A stretch of 45,879 nt of DNA, taken from Podochytrium sp. JEL0797 (lineage: Eukaryota; Chytridiomycota; Chytridiomycetes; Chytridiales; Chytriomycetaceae). A program made the position numbers and the translations under genes. The DNA is taken from positions 1 through 45,879 of the forward strand of contig JADGJG010000091.1 in NCBI GenBank assembly GCA_027596195.1, written 5' to 3'. Numbering within the stretch: the first letter of the stretch is position 1; every line of letters starts with the position of its first letter. Shown piece after piece: positions 21,697 to 30,984 of the stretch. The notes under the pieces are model-generated. The model was not told the DNA's origin. It ran no database searches and saw nothing but the letters and a program-made list of their open reading frames with translations.

Positions 21697-23512
21697 TTAA
21701 ATGAAGTGGTTCACGCGAGCCACCTCCTCCGCCGACATTCCCTTGGTTTCGGGCACATAGGAATTCGTGAACAACGTGAACCCAAGCAAGAAGAGACCAA
21801 ACAGGAAGAACACATCGTATTCCACTGTCAAATAAACACATGTCTTAGCACAGAAATAAGAAAGGAGAGAAACCGCAAAAAAACTCACGATATCCAATCA
21901 CAACCGGCAACAAAAACGCCACAAACCAACTGGACCCCCAATTCACCCCCGAACAAAACGAAGACGCGCTGTTGACCGCATACCCCGGAATCAACTCCGG
22001 CAGAATCAACCACGGAATCGCACCCAACCCGATCCCAAAGAATCCCACAAAACTCATCAACGCAACCACCACGAGCGCCGACGACAGGTCCAGCTTGTTG
22101 GCCACAAAAATAACAAACGCGCTGCACATCATGCCCGATTGACTCGTAAGGAGCAAGGACTTGCGGCCCAGTTTTTCAATCAGGGAAGACGCTGCGAGCG
22201 TCGTGACGAGCTGAACGACGGAAACCAGGAGCGATAGTTTGATGGCAACGTCTGGGGAGTAGCTCTTGTTGAAGATGGTTGTGCTGTAAAACACGGCCGC
22301 GTTGATTCCGCTAAACTGCTGCGCGAGTTGAAGCCCGACACATGCTATCAACGGTCTGCGTAGCGCTGAGACGGAAAACAACTCGAGCACTGAGAGCTGC
22401 CTTTGATGCGTTGTGGCTGAATTGTTGTTTGTCAGTGGAGCAGACTCGCTTGCGTCCATCAAGCCCGATTCGACATCTTCGCCGGGTTGCGGGGACACGG
22501 TTTGGCCGCCCATTGATACGAGTTCGTCTTCAATCTGGGAGGCGGACGCGCCCGAGTCGGAACGCAGCCTTATGAGGGCTTTGCGGGCATCGGCCATCAG
22601 ACCGTGGGTTGTGAGCCATCTGTTTGTTGCGTCGGTCAGCCACAACTGCGAGCAAGAGCGGGCATTGCGAATTTACCTTGGACTTTCGACACAGAATGGA
22701 AGCAGAATGCATTGAATCAGAGGAACAACGGCACCCGCGGCAAACAGATATCGCCAACTCTCGCGCGTGCTCAACGGGACGCCCAATCTAAATACCCAAA
22801 ATACCACAACCAAGCAACGGAAATCAGCATGCACGCCATTATTCCGCCCACCAATAAAGAGACCACAACATACGTTTGCGACACCAACACACCGATCACA
22901 ATCGACAACTGATTCAACGCGCCCAAACTCCCCCGGATTTTAACGGGCGCGACTTCCGCGATATAAAGCGGCACAGCCACGGTCCCCAGACCAGCCGCAA
23001 CACCCCCCACGAATCGACCCGCGTAGAGACCCGTGACGGACGCGCTGGTGGCCAGGAGGAACGAGGAGAGGAGGAATGGGATGTTGTTGAGGAACAGGAG
23101 GCGGCGGCGGCCGAGGTTCGCGACGAGGGTGCCGCCAGAGAGACCGCCGAGGGTTCCGCCCTGGGTGGTTTGTTGGTTGGTATGGTGCGAATCGGAAGTG
23201 GCAACGGAACACACTCACCAGCAAAAAGATGGACACAAAGGTGCCCCACTCCCAGTCGTTCATTGGGATGCAGTTGGCAGCGAGTCCCAGCAGGGCATCG
23301 GTGGGATCGCAGTTGCTCTGCGGGATGGGTGAGAATCAGGGGTGGCATGGGTCACCCTGCTTCTGACTCACCATGGCGTCCCGCGGCTGGTTGACTTCGC
23401 CCAAGTGGAAGCCAAACGTGAATGCGGAGAGTGCAGCTGTGGCTACACACAGCGCAAGCGTTGAGAGGAGCTGCGGGGAGGACACCGCTGGGGTTTCGTC
23501 TGGGGAAACCAT
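21697..23512 (-). CDS. MFS sugar porter (GLUT/HXT-like)
   Basis: Exons 23512-23372, 23317-23219, 23160-22874, 22787-22677, 22619-21889 and 21824-21697 join to 498 residues, the usual size of a 12-helix sugar transporter. Motifs in order: GFHLGEVNQP in helix 1, GGLSGGTLVANLGRRRLLFL (loop 2-3 signature), PLYIAEVAPVKIRGSLGALN, VESPRWL after helix 6, a variable cytoplasmic loop of ~70 residues, QLAQQFSGINAAVFYSTTIF in helix 7, EKLGRKSLLL, GLGAIPWLILPELIP and VPETKG at the end. QQFSGINA fits hexose transporters, but the substrate is not fixed by sequence. It is expected in the plasma membrane. An in-frame ATG 69 nt upstream (23581) is possible but adds an unlikely leader. Confidence 0.94.
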
Positions 23513-23827
23513 TGAGGGGAAATTGGAAAAGTCGGAACTCGAGAGCCAAGCACGAACCTGGCACCAAACAAAGGGGAACAAACCAAAAATACGCGTTCAG
23601 GTCGACACTGACGGGGCACCAACTCGCTACAAAGAACGCGACGAATGTGACGAACACGCCCATATTTCAATCACCTTTGTTTCAATCCCTGGGCAGGATT
23701 TTGTTCAGACTACTAGAAACCAGACCCAAACCTTCATTGTTCCCTATTCTTTTTACGACAAATATGAGATTATGGATGGGGTTGTTCGTTTTTTTCGCGA
23801 TTTTTCGAAGTCTTCCCAAGCCCATCG
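23513..23827. promoter_or_regulatory. Divergent intergenic region, sugar porter / release factor 2
   Basis: 315 bp between divergent start codons. No clear TATA box or coding signal was seen. It presumably holds both promoters. Confidence 0.35.
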
Positions 23828-25619
23828 ATGTTTCTGCAACGCCTTCGCAGCCATGCCAACCGGCAAACCCGTTTCATCTCTTCACCGATACATCAACAAC
23901 CCATTCGATCAATCACCGGCTCCATCATTCCCAAACCGGCGACCTGCCAAGTCATGATCAACCTGCATTCGACCATCCCTCATCGTTCTTTCAGCTCCAC
24001 TCGATCCCTGTTTGACTCCAACACTGCCGAACCGCAAGCGAGCTTAAAAGACTTGATCACATCCACCACGCAGCTCGTTGGCAGCATCAAACACAGTTTT
24101 CATATCGTGCAGGACCAGATTGACTGGGATGCTCTCGAAAAGGAACTGGAGAGCCTTGAGGCGGAAATCAAGGTATTCGATTGTCGTTGTTGGATGAAGA
24201 GAGAGTTGGATGATTGAAAAACGGAATCTTTGCAGTCGAGCACCATCTGGGAAGACGACCCGCAACGAGCCATTACGGCGCAAAAACGCATTTCGGTTCT
24301 TGAAGACAAGCTGAAGGACTTTCGGGGGTATAAATCGAAAGTGGAGGAGTCTGTGAGCATGTTGGGTGAGATTGTTTCTCGCCCGTTACTTCAGAGAATT
24401 GATTGGCGTTTTCCGCAAAAAGAAATGGCGAAAGAAGAAGGCGACGTGGACCTTTGCCAAGAATTAGAAGGCGATCTTGAGATTTTGAATCGCAATCTCG
24501 AAAAGTATTCGATGCAAATCATGATGTGAGTTTGTGCCTGTGTCTCATGCTGGTTTATTGAAAGCATTCCAACAGGTCCGGTCCTTCAGACAAGAGCAGC
24601 TGTTTTATGGAAATTCGCGCTGGTGCGGGTGGAACCGAGGCGTGTGACTGGGCCTCGATTATTTCGCGAATGTACGAGAAATGGGGTGCTGACGAGGGAT
24701 ACCGCGGTAATTTGATACTCATCCTTGAATCTGAATCACTAAACCCGCATGGGGTACGCACAGTCACGGTACTTGACCAAGTCCGAGGAGAAGCCGGATT
24801 CAAAACAGTCACCTTGCAGTTTGCCGGTGATTACGCGTACGGCTGGTGCAAATACGAAACCGGAATCCATCGATTTGTTCGCATGAGTAAATTTGGAGAC
24901 ACGGTCAGTTTGCTGTGTTTCCCGTTTCTGGCCACGCATTTACCAACGACTGACTTGTTTTCACTCCCCTTTTTGTTCCTTCTCCCCAGAAACGGCAAAC
25001 CTCCTTTGTCGGTGTCCAAGTCTTTCCCCTCGACACAGAAAGCGCCGAATCGAATGCCCAATCTTTCGAACAGCTCGATATTCCCGCAGGCGACTTGAAA
25101 TTCGAAGCCATGCGGTCGCAAGGCGCGGGAGGACAACACGTCAACAAGACGGAAAGTGCCGTGCGCATCACGCATTTGCCTACTGGGATTATCGTTCAGT
25201 GTCAAAATGAGCGGTCGCAACATCAAAACAAGGCGATGGCGATGCAAATGTTGAGGTCGCGGTTGCAACAACGGCATAATATGGCGCAGTTGAGTGTTTT
25301 GTTGATTGTGACTTCTTGAGAGAATTGTTTTGCTTATGGCACGTTGTAGAGCGCAATTGAAAGCCGATTCGCATGCTGCGTTGCCAGAAAACGCGTGGGG
25401 AAATCAAATCAAGAGTTATGTCATGCAGCCGTATCAAATGATTAAGGATTTGAGAACGGGGTATGAGCGCTCGGATGTTGATAACGTATTGGATGGCGAT
25501 TTGCAAGGGTGAGTAGAGTGTGGTTTTTTTTTGATCTCGCGTCCTAATGATGCTAATTCTCTTCATTTAGAATGCTCGAAGCTTCCGTTTTATATTTTAA
25601 CAAAAAGAAGCAGGAATAA
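23828..25619 (+). CDS. Organellar peptide chain release factor 2 (RF2-type)
   Basis: RF2 ends translation at UAA/UGA by triggering peptidyl-tRNA hydrolysis; a nuclear copy with a basic leader is expected to act in mitochondria. Eight exons (23828-24172, 24236-24365, 24423-24525, 24576-24706, 24764-24903, 24990-25293, 25352-25508, 25571-25619) join to 452 residues. The ~70-residue leader is Arg/Ser-rich. The release-factor core shows [40 protein letters not shown], the catalytic [29 protein letters not shown] and the C-terminal [20 protein letters not shown]. The stop-codon recognition site, SPF in bacterial RF2, reads SKF here ([15 protein letters not shown], split by an intron). The exon 6-7 junction is the least certain. 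The stop is 69 bp before FPG. Confidence 0.92.
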
Positions 25620-25688
25620 TGAATTCGTTAACGCGGGAAACGAAGAGCGGCTCTTCCACTCGATCCCCTCATTGGAAATTCATAAAAA

Positions 25689-27286
25689 ATGCCCGAACTT
25701 CCCGAAGTGGAGCGCGCGCGCAAGCAGCTTCACGCTCTCTGCGTAGGACGCACCATCACCTCCATCGACGCCACAGAGGACGCCATCGTGTACACCGGTG
25801 GTACAACGGCCAATTCCTTTGCCTCGCATGTGAAGGACAAACTCGTGGTCGACACATTCAGGCGCGGGAAAGTGTTTGGGCTGCTTCTCTCAGAGGCCCC
25901 GCACGTTGTAATGCACTTTGGCATGACCGGAAACATTGCCGTGAAGGGCGTGGCGGGTTTCGAATACGTTGACTTCAAAACAGACGCCGAGTTCCCACCG
26001 CGCTTTTGCAAGTTTGCCGCCGTGCTCGACGATGGCAGCGAATTCGCGTTTGCAGATGGGAGGAGGTTGGCGAGGATCCGGTTGTGTGCGGATCCGTTGA
26101 ACGAGGCGCCCATTTCGGAGTTGGGATGCGACGCTTTGGATGCCATGATGGATGTGGATGAGTTGGGACGCGCGCTGAGGAAGAGGAAGGTGCCTGTGAA
26201 GGCTGTGTTGTTGGATCAGTCGTTTGTGGCGGGGATTGGGAATTGGATTGCTGATGAGGTGAGTGAGTGTTTGGGTTATTCTTTCTTCCTTCTGACTCTT
26301 ACGCGCCAGGTGCTTTACCATGCCGGGATTCACCCGGCCCAAAAAACAAACACACTCTTGGACACGGAAGTTGCGGCCCTCCACGCATCGATTGAGAAAG
26401 TGCTTCGAATCGCGGTAGACGCGAACGCGGATTCTGAGAAGTTTCCGAAAACCTGGTTGTTCCATTACCGGTGGTTCAAGGGGAAGCGAGGCAAGAAGGG
26501 GGACAATGCGGGTCCACCTGCCATGCCTGATGGGAATTTGATTGAGTTTGAGACGCATGGTGGCCGGACGAGTGCGGTTGTTTCGTCGGTGCAGAAGTTG
26601 CGGCGGGAAGAGGGAGCAGAGGAATTGGACGATGTCAAGAAGTCAGCCACGGTCAAAAAGAGGGTGGTGTCAAAGAAAAAGGTACGCGCGATTGTGGCGA
26701 CATCACTGCTCTTTCCGCGCATTCTCATGGCTTTTTTTTCAACGCAGAAGCAACAAGACTCCGAGGACGACTCCCAGGATGACGACGATGTCAAGACACC
26801 AGCTAAGGGTAAAAAGAAGGTCGTTTCGAGAAGAAAGGTGTGTGCTGGTGTCACTGCCCTTGTATCCCATTCTCACGACTTTTTTTCGATGCAGAAACAA
26901 AAGGACTCTGAGGCCGACTCCGAGGACGCCTCCGTGAATGACAACGAAGACGACGTTGATGTCAAGGCTCCAGCGATAGTCAAGAAGAGGGCCGTTTCGA
27001 AGAGAAAGGTGTGTGTGTGAGAAACTGCAGCGCATCCTGAAGACTTTCTTGCCAATGCAGAAACCTCAAGAATCTGAGGACGACGACGATGATGACTTTG
27101 AAACTGTAAAATCCACTCGCAAAGGACGAACTGCGAAAGCTGAGAGTGAGACGGTACCAAAATCAAACACAACCGAAGGCGCGGCAGGAAGACAAAAGGT
27201 TTGCCTCAGCTCTTTCTTTGTTGCACTGTGAGTTTTATATTGACTTCATTGTGCAGAAACCACGTGGTGTGCAGGCAGAGAATTGA
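25689..27286 (+). CDS. FPG1: Formamidopyrimidine-DNA glycosylase (Fpg/MutM, plant/fungal type)
   Basis: Fpg removes oxidised purines from DNA and nicks the abasic site, starting base excision repair. Exons 25689-26258, 26310-26681, 26748-26837, 26895-27008, 27061-27198 and 27257-27286 join to 437 residues. The catalytic start MPELPEVERA (Pro2, Glu3) is intact, as are HFGMTGN and the H2TH helix LLDQSFVAGIGNWIADEVLY. The zinc finger is replaced by the zincless finger of plant Fpg (FETHGGRTSAVVSSVQK). Beyond the core, exons 2-5 end in Lys-rich tails (VKKRVVSKKK, KKKVVSRRK, KKRAVSKRK, AAGRQK) and exons 3-5 open with K(Q/P)xxSE followed by an acidic run. This looks like duplication of an exon together with its intron. 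Introns are 51-66 nt; the first three are in-frame and open. Confidence 0.93.
26641..27286 (+). repeat. Tandem exon-intron repeat in the FPG tail
   Basis: Units of roughly 120-190 bp, each an acidic-then-basic exon plus a short intron ending in a pyrimidine-rich stretch and (C/T)GCAG. Boundaries sit at near-identical AAAG/GT(A/G/T) and GCAG/AA(A/G) contexts, all in phase 0, so units can be gained or lost without breaking the frame. Confidence 0.6.
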
Positions 27287-27455
27287 TTGTGATGCAAACC
27301 GGAGGACTGGGCAGATATTTTTTTTGGGTTTTTTCACTTTACAGAGGCCAGCATTTTATCAACCGAATCCTAATGAATACGTTTGTGCACCACATGTGGG
27401 ACTGAGATTTATATATATATGCATAATCGTCTGGGATTTACGTTCCGAATTGTCC

Positions 27456-29039
27456 TCACGCGAATTGAAAAACCTCATACTCGTCGATGTTCGCACACTG
27501 ACCCCCATTCTCCTGCGAAACACCCGACACACCGGTCAACAAATCATTCCAGGACACCCCAACCGGAAAGCGACACCGCCTTCCACAGATCGAAACCTTT
27601 TCAAAGAAGCAAGGTCCCTCTGTCTTGGCCAAACCAGCCAGTTTGCCAGAAAACGCGCCGAAAGAAATCTTATCAAACGCACAGCTGTTGTAGGTGAAGG
27701 ACGGGGTGAAAAGAAACGCGCGGGTCTGTGGGTCTGAGGCGGGAGGAGTGGCAGGGAGTGCGAAAGTTTGAAGAGGGGCTGTCGGGACAGGGCCTGTCTG
27801 AGGGGCAAAACCGAATGGGCGGCCGAAGCCTTGGGGTGCAGCAGGAGCGAAACTGAACCCTTGAACTCCGTGAGCAATGTGTATCTCTGCTTCCCACGCA
27901 ACGTCCAAATAAATTCCAATCGTCTTGGACGGTGAGATTCGGAGGAGAGTGATGGTGTTATCTCTTTTCAGGCAAGCGCGTTGGAAGGCTGTTGCGTCAA
28001 AGTTGTTGGTCGAAGCGCGGAACAGCAGCTTGAGCTGCCGAGAGGTTGAACCAGACACTGGCCCGGCAGGAATGTTCTTGGCAAGCTCGCTTGTCAAAAG
28101 TTCCAAGTCCTCGCGACTGAGCACTTGGGACAGTACCGGGGGAGCTTCCTCCGCAAAATGCGATGAGATCACTTGCTGCAGGCTCGAAGAAAGCAGTGTC
28201 AGATAAGGAGAGATTTCTGCAGAGTACGAGGTTTTGGGAATGTCCGAGATTCCCACCAGGGGGAGAATTTCGGCCAAATCGAGACGCGCTTGGTCCGTAT
28301 CCGACAGCTCGGAAACCGTGCGTGCCTTGTGGGAGGCCAACACCCAACCAACAGCAATCATCCATCGCTCCAACGAAGTAAACGCGTGCTCCATCATGAG
28401 CTTTTGTACAGCGTCTGCGCCTATTTTCGCGAGATGAGTCGATCCTTGGGTGACAGCCAACTTGAGATTCCCTTGGGCGGCTTGGAGAGCGCGGCGATTG
28501 TAAATGCTCATGCTGAGCTTGTCGCAGTAGCGATAGAACTCAAACGCGTTCGCGGCACCCAGGCCGCCGTTGATGAGGAACGTCTTGCACTGATCCGCGA
28601 GCTCCTTGAGAAGAATCTGGTCCGCGAAGCGAGCCACGCTGATGTGCAGCTTCGCTGGAACAACCGCAGAGCCAGTGTAGATGAATCGGAGGATGAGATC
28701 AAAGGCATCTGGTTCAACCTCAGCGTGCGTGAGAACGGCACGGATGTGTTGCGTTCCTTTGAGTTCCAAGCCGGCAGGGAGAGCCACCTCCTTCGGAGCC
28801 CACTTGGTAGACAGGGCTTCCTTGAAGAAGTCGCAGTTTGCAGACAGGATGTTGGCGTGGCTAAGGAAGAGTTGTTTGCCGTTTCCAACGACGAACACAA
28901 CATCCGCGAACGTGTCGTCCTTCCAGATCCCTTCCAGCACAGAAGAGAGGGGGGATGAGCGGGTTGCCTGGTATCTTGGCTCTGCAGGTATCGAAGATCC
29001 GGCGAACAGAGAAGGAGCCGCGCCAAACGCAAACGACAT
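27456..29039 (-). CDS. BTB-TLDc domain protein, intronless
   Basis: A single uninterrupted frame of 527 codons, which is unusual here since nearly every neighbour is multi-exon. The N-terminal BTB domain spans about residues 35-155 (DDTFADVVFVVGNGKQLFLS, FILRFIYTGS-like ILRFIYTGSA, FADQILLKELADQCKTFL), followed by a helical BACK-like region. The C-terminal ~180 residues resemble a TLDc domain: LKLLFRASTNNFDATAFQRA, TITLLRISPSKTIGIYLDVA, AFLFTPSF and the end YEVFQFA. BTB-TLDc proteins are common in protists and some fungi; TLDc domains are linked to V-ATPase regulation and oxidative stress in animals, but no function is assigned here. The gene is divergent from CHK1 (243 bp) and convergent with FPG (169 bp). 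Retroposition is one explanation for the lack of introns. Confidence 0.88.
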   Translation of the reverse strand: MSFAFGAAPSLFAGSSIPAEPRYQATRSSPLSSVLEGIWKDDTFADVVFVVGNGKQLFLSHANILSANCDFFKEALSTKWAPKEVALPAGLELKGTQHIRAVLTHAEVEPDAFDLILRFIYTGSAVVPAKLHISVARFADQILLKELADQCKTFLINGGLGAANAFEFYRYCDKLSMSIYNRRALQAAQGNLKLAVTQGSTHLAKIGADAVQKLMMEHAFTSLERWMIAVGWVLASHKARTVSELSDTDQARLDLAEILPLVGISDIPKTSYSAEISPYLTLLSSSLQQVISSHFAEEAPPVLSQVLSREDLELLTSELAKNIPAGPVSGSTSRQLKLLFRASTNNFDATAFQRACLKRDNTITLLRISPSKTIGIYLDVAWEAEIHIAHGVQGFSFAPAAPQGFGRPFGFAPQTGPVPTAPLQTFALPATPPASDPQTRAFLFTPSFTYNSCAFDKISFGAFSGKLAGLAKTEGPCFFEKVSICGRRCRFPVGVSWNDLLTGVSGVSQENGGQCANIDEYEVFQFA

Positions 29040-29282
29040 AATCGCTTTTTTGGATTTTCCAAACGACCCCCCCCCCCTGCGTATTTCAACTTCGATCGCA
29101 CCTCCAATCCGGCATCTCGGTCACCTCGCTCTCGAGTGGCCTCGCTTTGAAGTAATTTTGTTGTATTAGTACCACCGACTAGCAAACAAAGCAGCTATGT
29201 GACTTCGAATGACTTGTTACGACCTTGTTTGCGGCGACAAAAGAAACGTCGATTTTCGGACGAAAGAAATCTGTCCAAACAA

Positions 29283-30978
29283 ATGCTCTCAGTGTCAACA
29301 TCAGAACCCGGCGTTGTCCTCGGCTTCCAACTCGGCGAGATCATTGGCGAGGGTGCCCACAGCGTTGTTCGCATTGCGCAATCGCAGTCGGGCGAGCTGG
29401 TCGCTGTCAAAATCGTCAAGAAGAAGAGCGGTGCCCAGGGCGTGCAAGTCAGGAAAGCCCTGGAGAAGGAGGTCCTGATCCACAAATCTCTGCGCCATCC
29501 CAACGTGATTCAGATGCTGCAGTCGACCGAAGACGAGGCGTTGATTTATATCGTATTGGACTTTGCTGCAGCGGGCGAACTGTTCGATCATATTGCCCCA
29601 GATGTGGGAATGGGCGAGCAGCTTGCGCACTTCTACTTCAAACAGCTGGTTGCTGGAATGGTAAATAGTCTATTCTATTCATGCAACAATTAACCGTTAT
29701 CGATCAGGAATATGTTCATAGCCGAGGTTCGATTTCCTAAACTCCTGCCACATCTTATTATTCGATTTGCAGGGATCTGTCACCGAGATTTGAAACCTGA
29801 AAATATTCTGCTGGATGCACACGGGAATTTGAAGATTTCTGATTTTGGTCTGTCGACGGTGTTTCGCCACAACGGAGCCATACGCGTTTTGAATACTCCC
29901 TGTGGTACGCCGCCTTACGTCGCTCCTGAGGTTCTCAATCAATCATACAATGGCGATCAGGCCGACATTTGGAGTGTTGGAATTATCTTTTACGTGCTGA
30001 TGGCCGGGAATACTGCGTGGGGCGATCCATCAAAGCACGATCCAGAGTTCGTGTTCTTTTTGAGCCAATACGGCAGCGGGCTGAATTATGCTCCCTGGAA
30101 TCAATTCGGATCGGGCGTGTTGGATCTTCTCATTGGCATTCTCAATACGGACACGTCGAAACGATATTCTCTGCGAGACATCGCGTTTGACCCGTGGTTC
30201 TCGAGGTATAGTAATATTTTTTTAGAAAGTTAACTACTGATTCCCTGGCGTTCAGATCCAACCCACTCCTCACAAACGGACAGTGTAACAACCCCGTCGC
30301 CCTTGCCGAGTTGATGAAGAACCAGTTGACGGGTGGCTCTGGCTCCCCCCAGAAAGAGGAGATTGTCTCATACTCGCAACCACAAGCCATGCGAGATTTC
30401 GATATGGACACAAGCCTTCCCGAGTCGCGTCATCCTGTGGACTCCTTCTCTCAACCTGTTCGCAGCGATATGAGATACTCACCTTCAGACCAAATGCTGC
30501 ACGTTCCATTGGTAAGCTTCGTTTCGGCAATCGTTCCTTGAATACTCGCTGACCTCCTGCCTTTCAAAATCAGTCTCAAGATACCAAAACCAACCCTTTC
30601 AAAGACCTGTTGCTTTCGGACAACCTCACGCGTTTCTTTAGTCCCCATACACCGAATGTTATTCTCGACAGAGTCGCGGAGGTCTTCACGCAGTTCGTTG
30701 TGCCTCACAAGACGATCCACAATCAGCTCAAAATCATTTTCAACACGGTGGATCGACGCAAGTGCCCACTCAACGGACAAATGGTCTTGCAACGAGTTTC
30801 CGACAACATGTATCACGTTGGGTTCCGCAAGAGCAAGGGAGACCCGATTGAATTCAAACGGTAACGCTCACTTTTGTGTTTTGAATGATTTCATTGCCCT
30901 GATTTTCGAAATTTTTGTCGCAGGTTCTATCGCGCGATTGCAGACCAATGCGCAGATATCGCGGTTTCTAATACGTAG
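29283..30978 (+). CDS. CHK1: Checkpoint kinase CHK1
   Basis: CHK1 is the serine/threonine kinase that relays the ATR/Rad3 DNA-damage and replication signal to block mitosis. Six exons (29283-29660, 29708-29726, 29773-30205, 30256-30511, 30574-30860, 30924-30978) join to 475 residues, almost the human length. Kinase motifs: glycine loop GEGAHSVVRIA, VAVKIVKK, GELFDHIAPDVGMGE, catalytic HRDLKPENILLD, ISDFGLSTVFRHNGAIRVLN, CGTPPYVAPEVL and ADIWSVGIIF. The linker holds Ser-Gln pairs, among them VSYSQPQ and DSFSQPV, as expected for ATR sites. The C-terminal KA1-like domain includes QLKIIFNTVDRRKCPLNGQM and DPIEFKRFYRAIADQC. Exon 2 is only 19 nt, supplying EYVHSRG before the catalytic loop. The in-frame GTG at 29199 is not a start. 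Confidence 0.95.
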
Positions 30979-30984
30979 TTTATT
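30979..30984 (-). terminator. AATAAA overlapping the BZZ1 stop codon
   Basis: The minus strand reads TGAATAAAC, so the hexamer starts on the last base of the stop, exactly as in PLRG1. It lies in the 5-bp gap between the convergent CHK1 and BZZ1 stops. Confidence 0.6.

Noticed and set aside
28173..28958. 261-codon plus-strand open frame
   Set aside because: Fully antisense to the BTB-TLDc gene, whose minus-strand frame has clear domains; the plus frame has none.
29199..29282. In-frame N-terminal extension of CHK1 from position 29199
   Set aside because: It begins with GTG, not ATG. The first ATG at 29283 places the kinase start as expected for Chk1.
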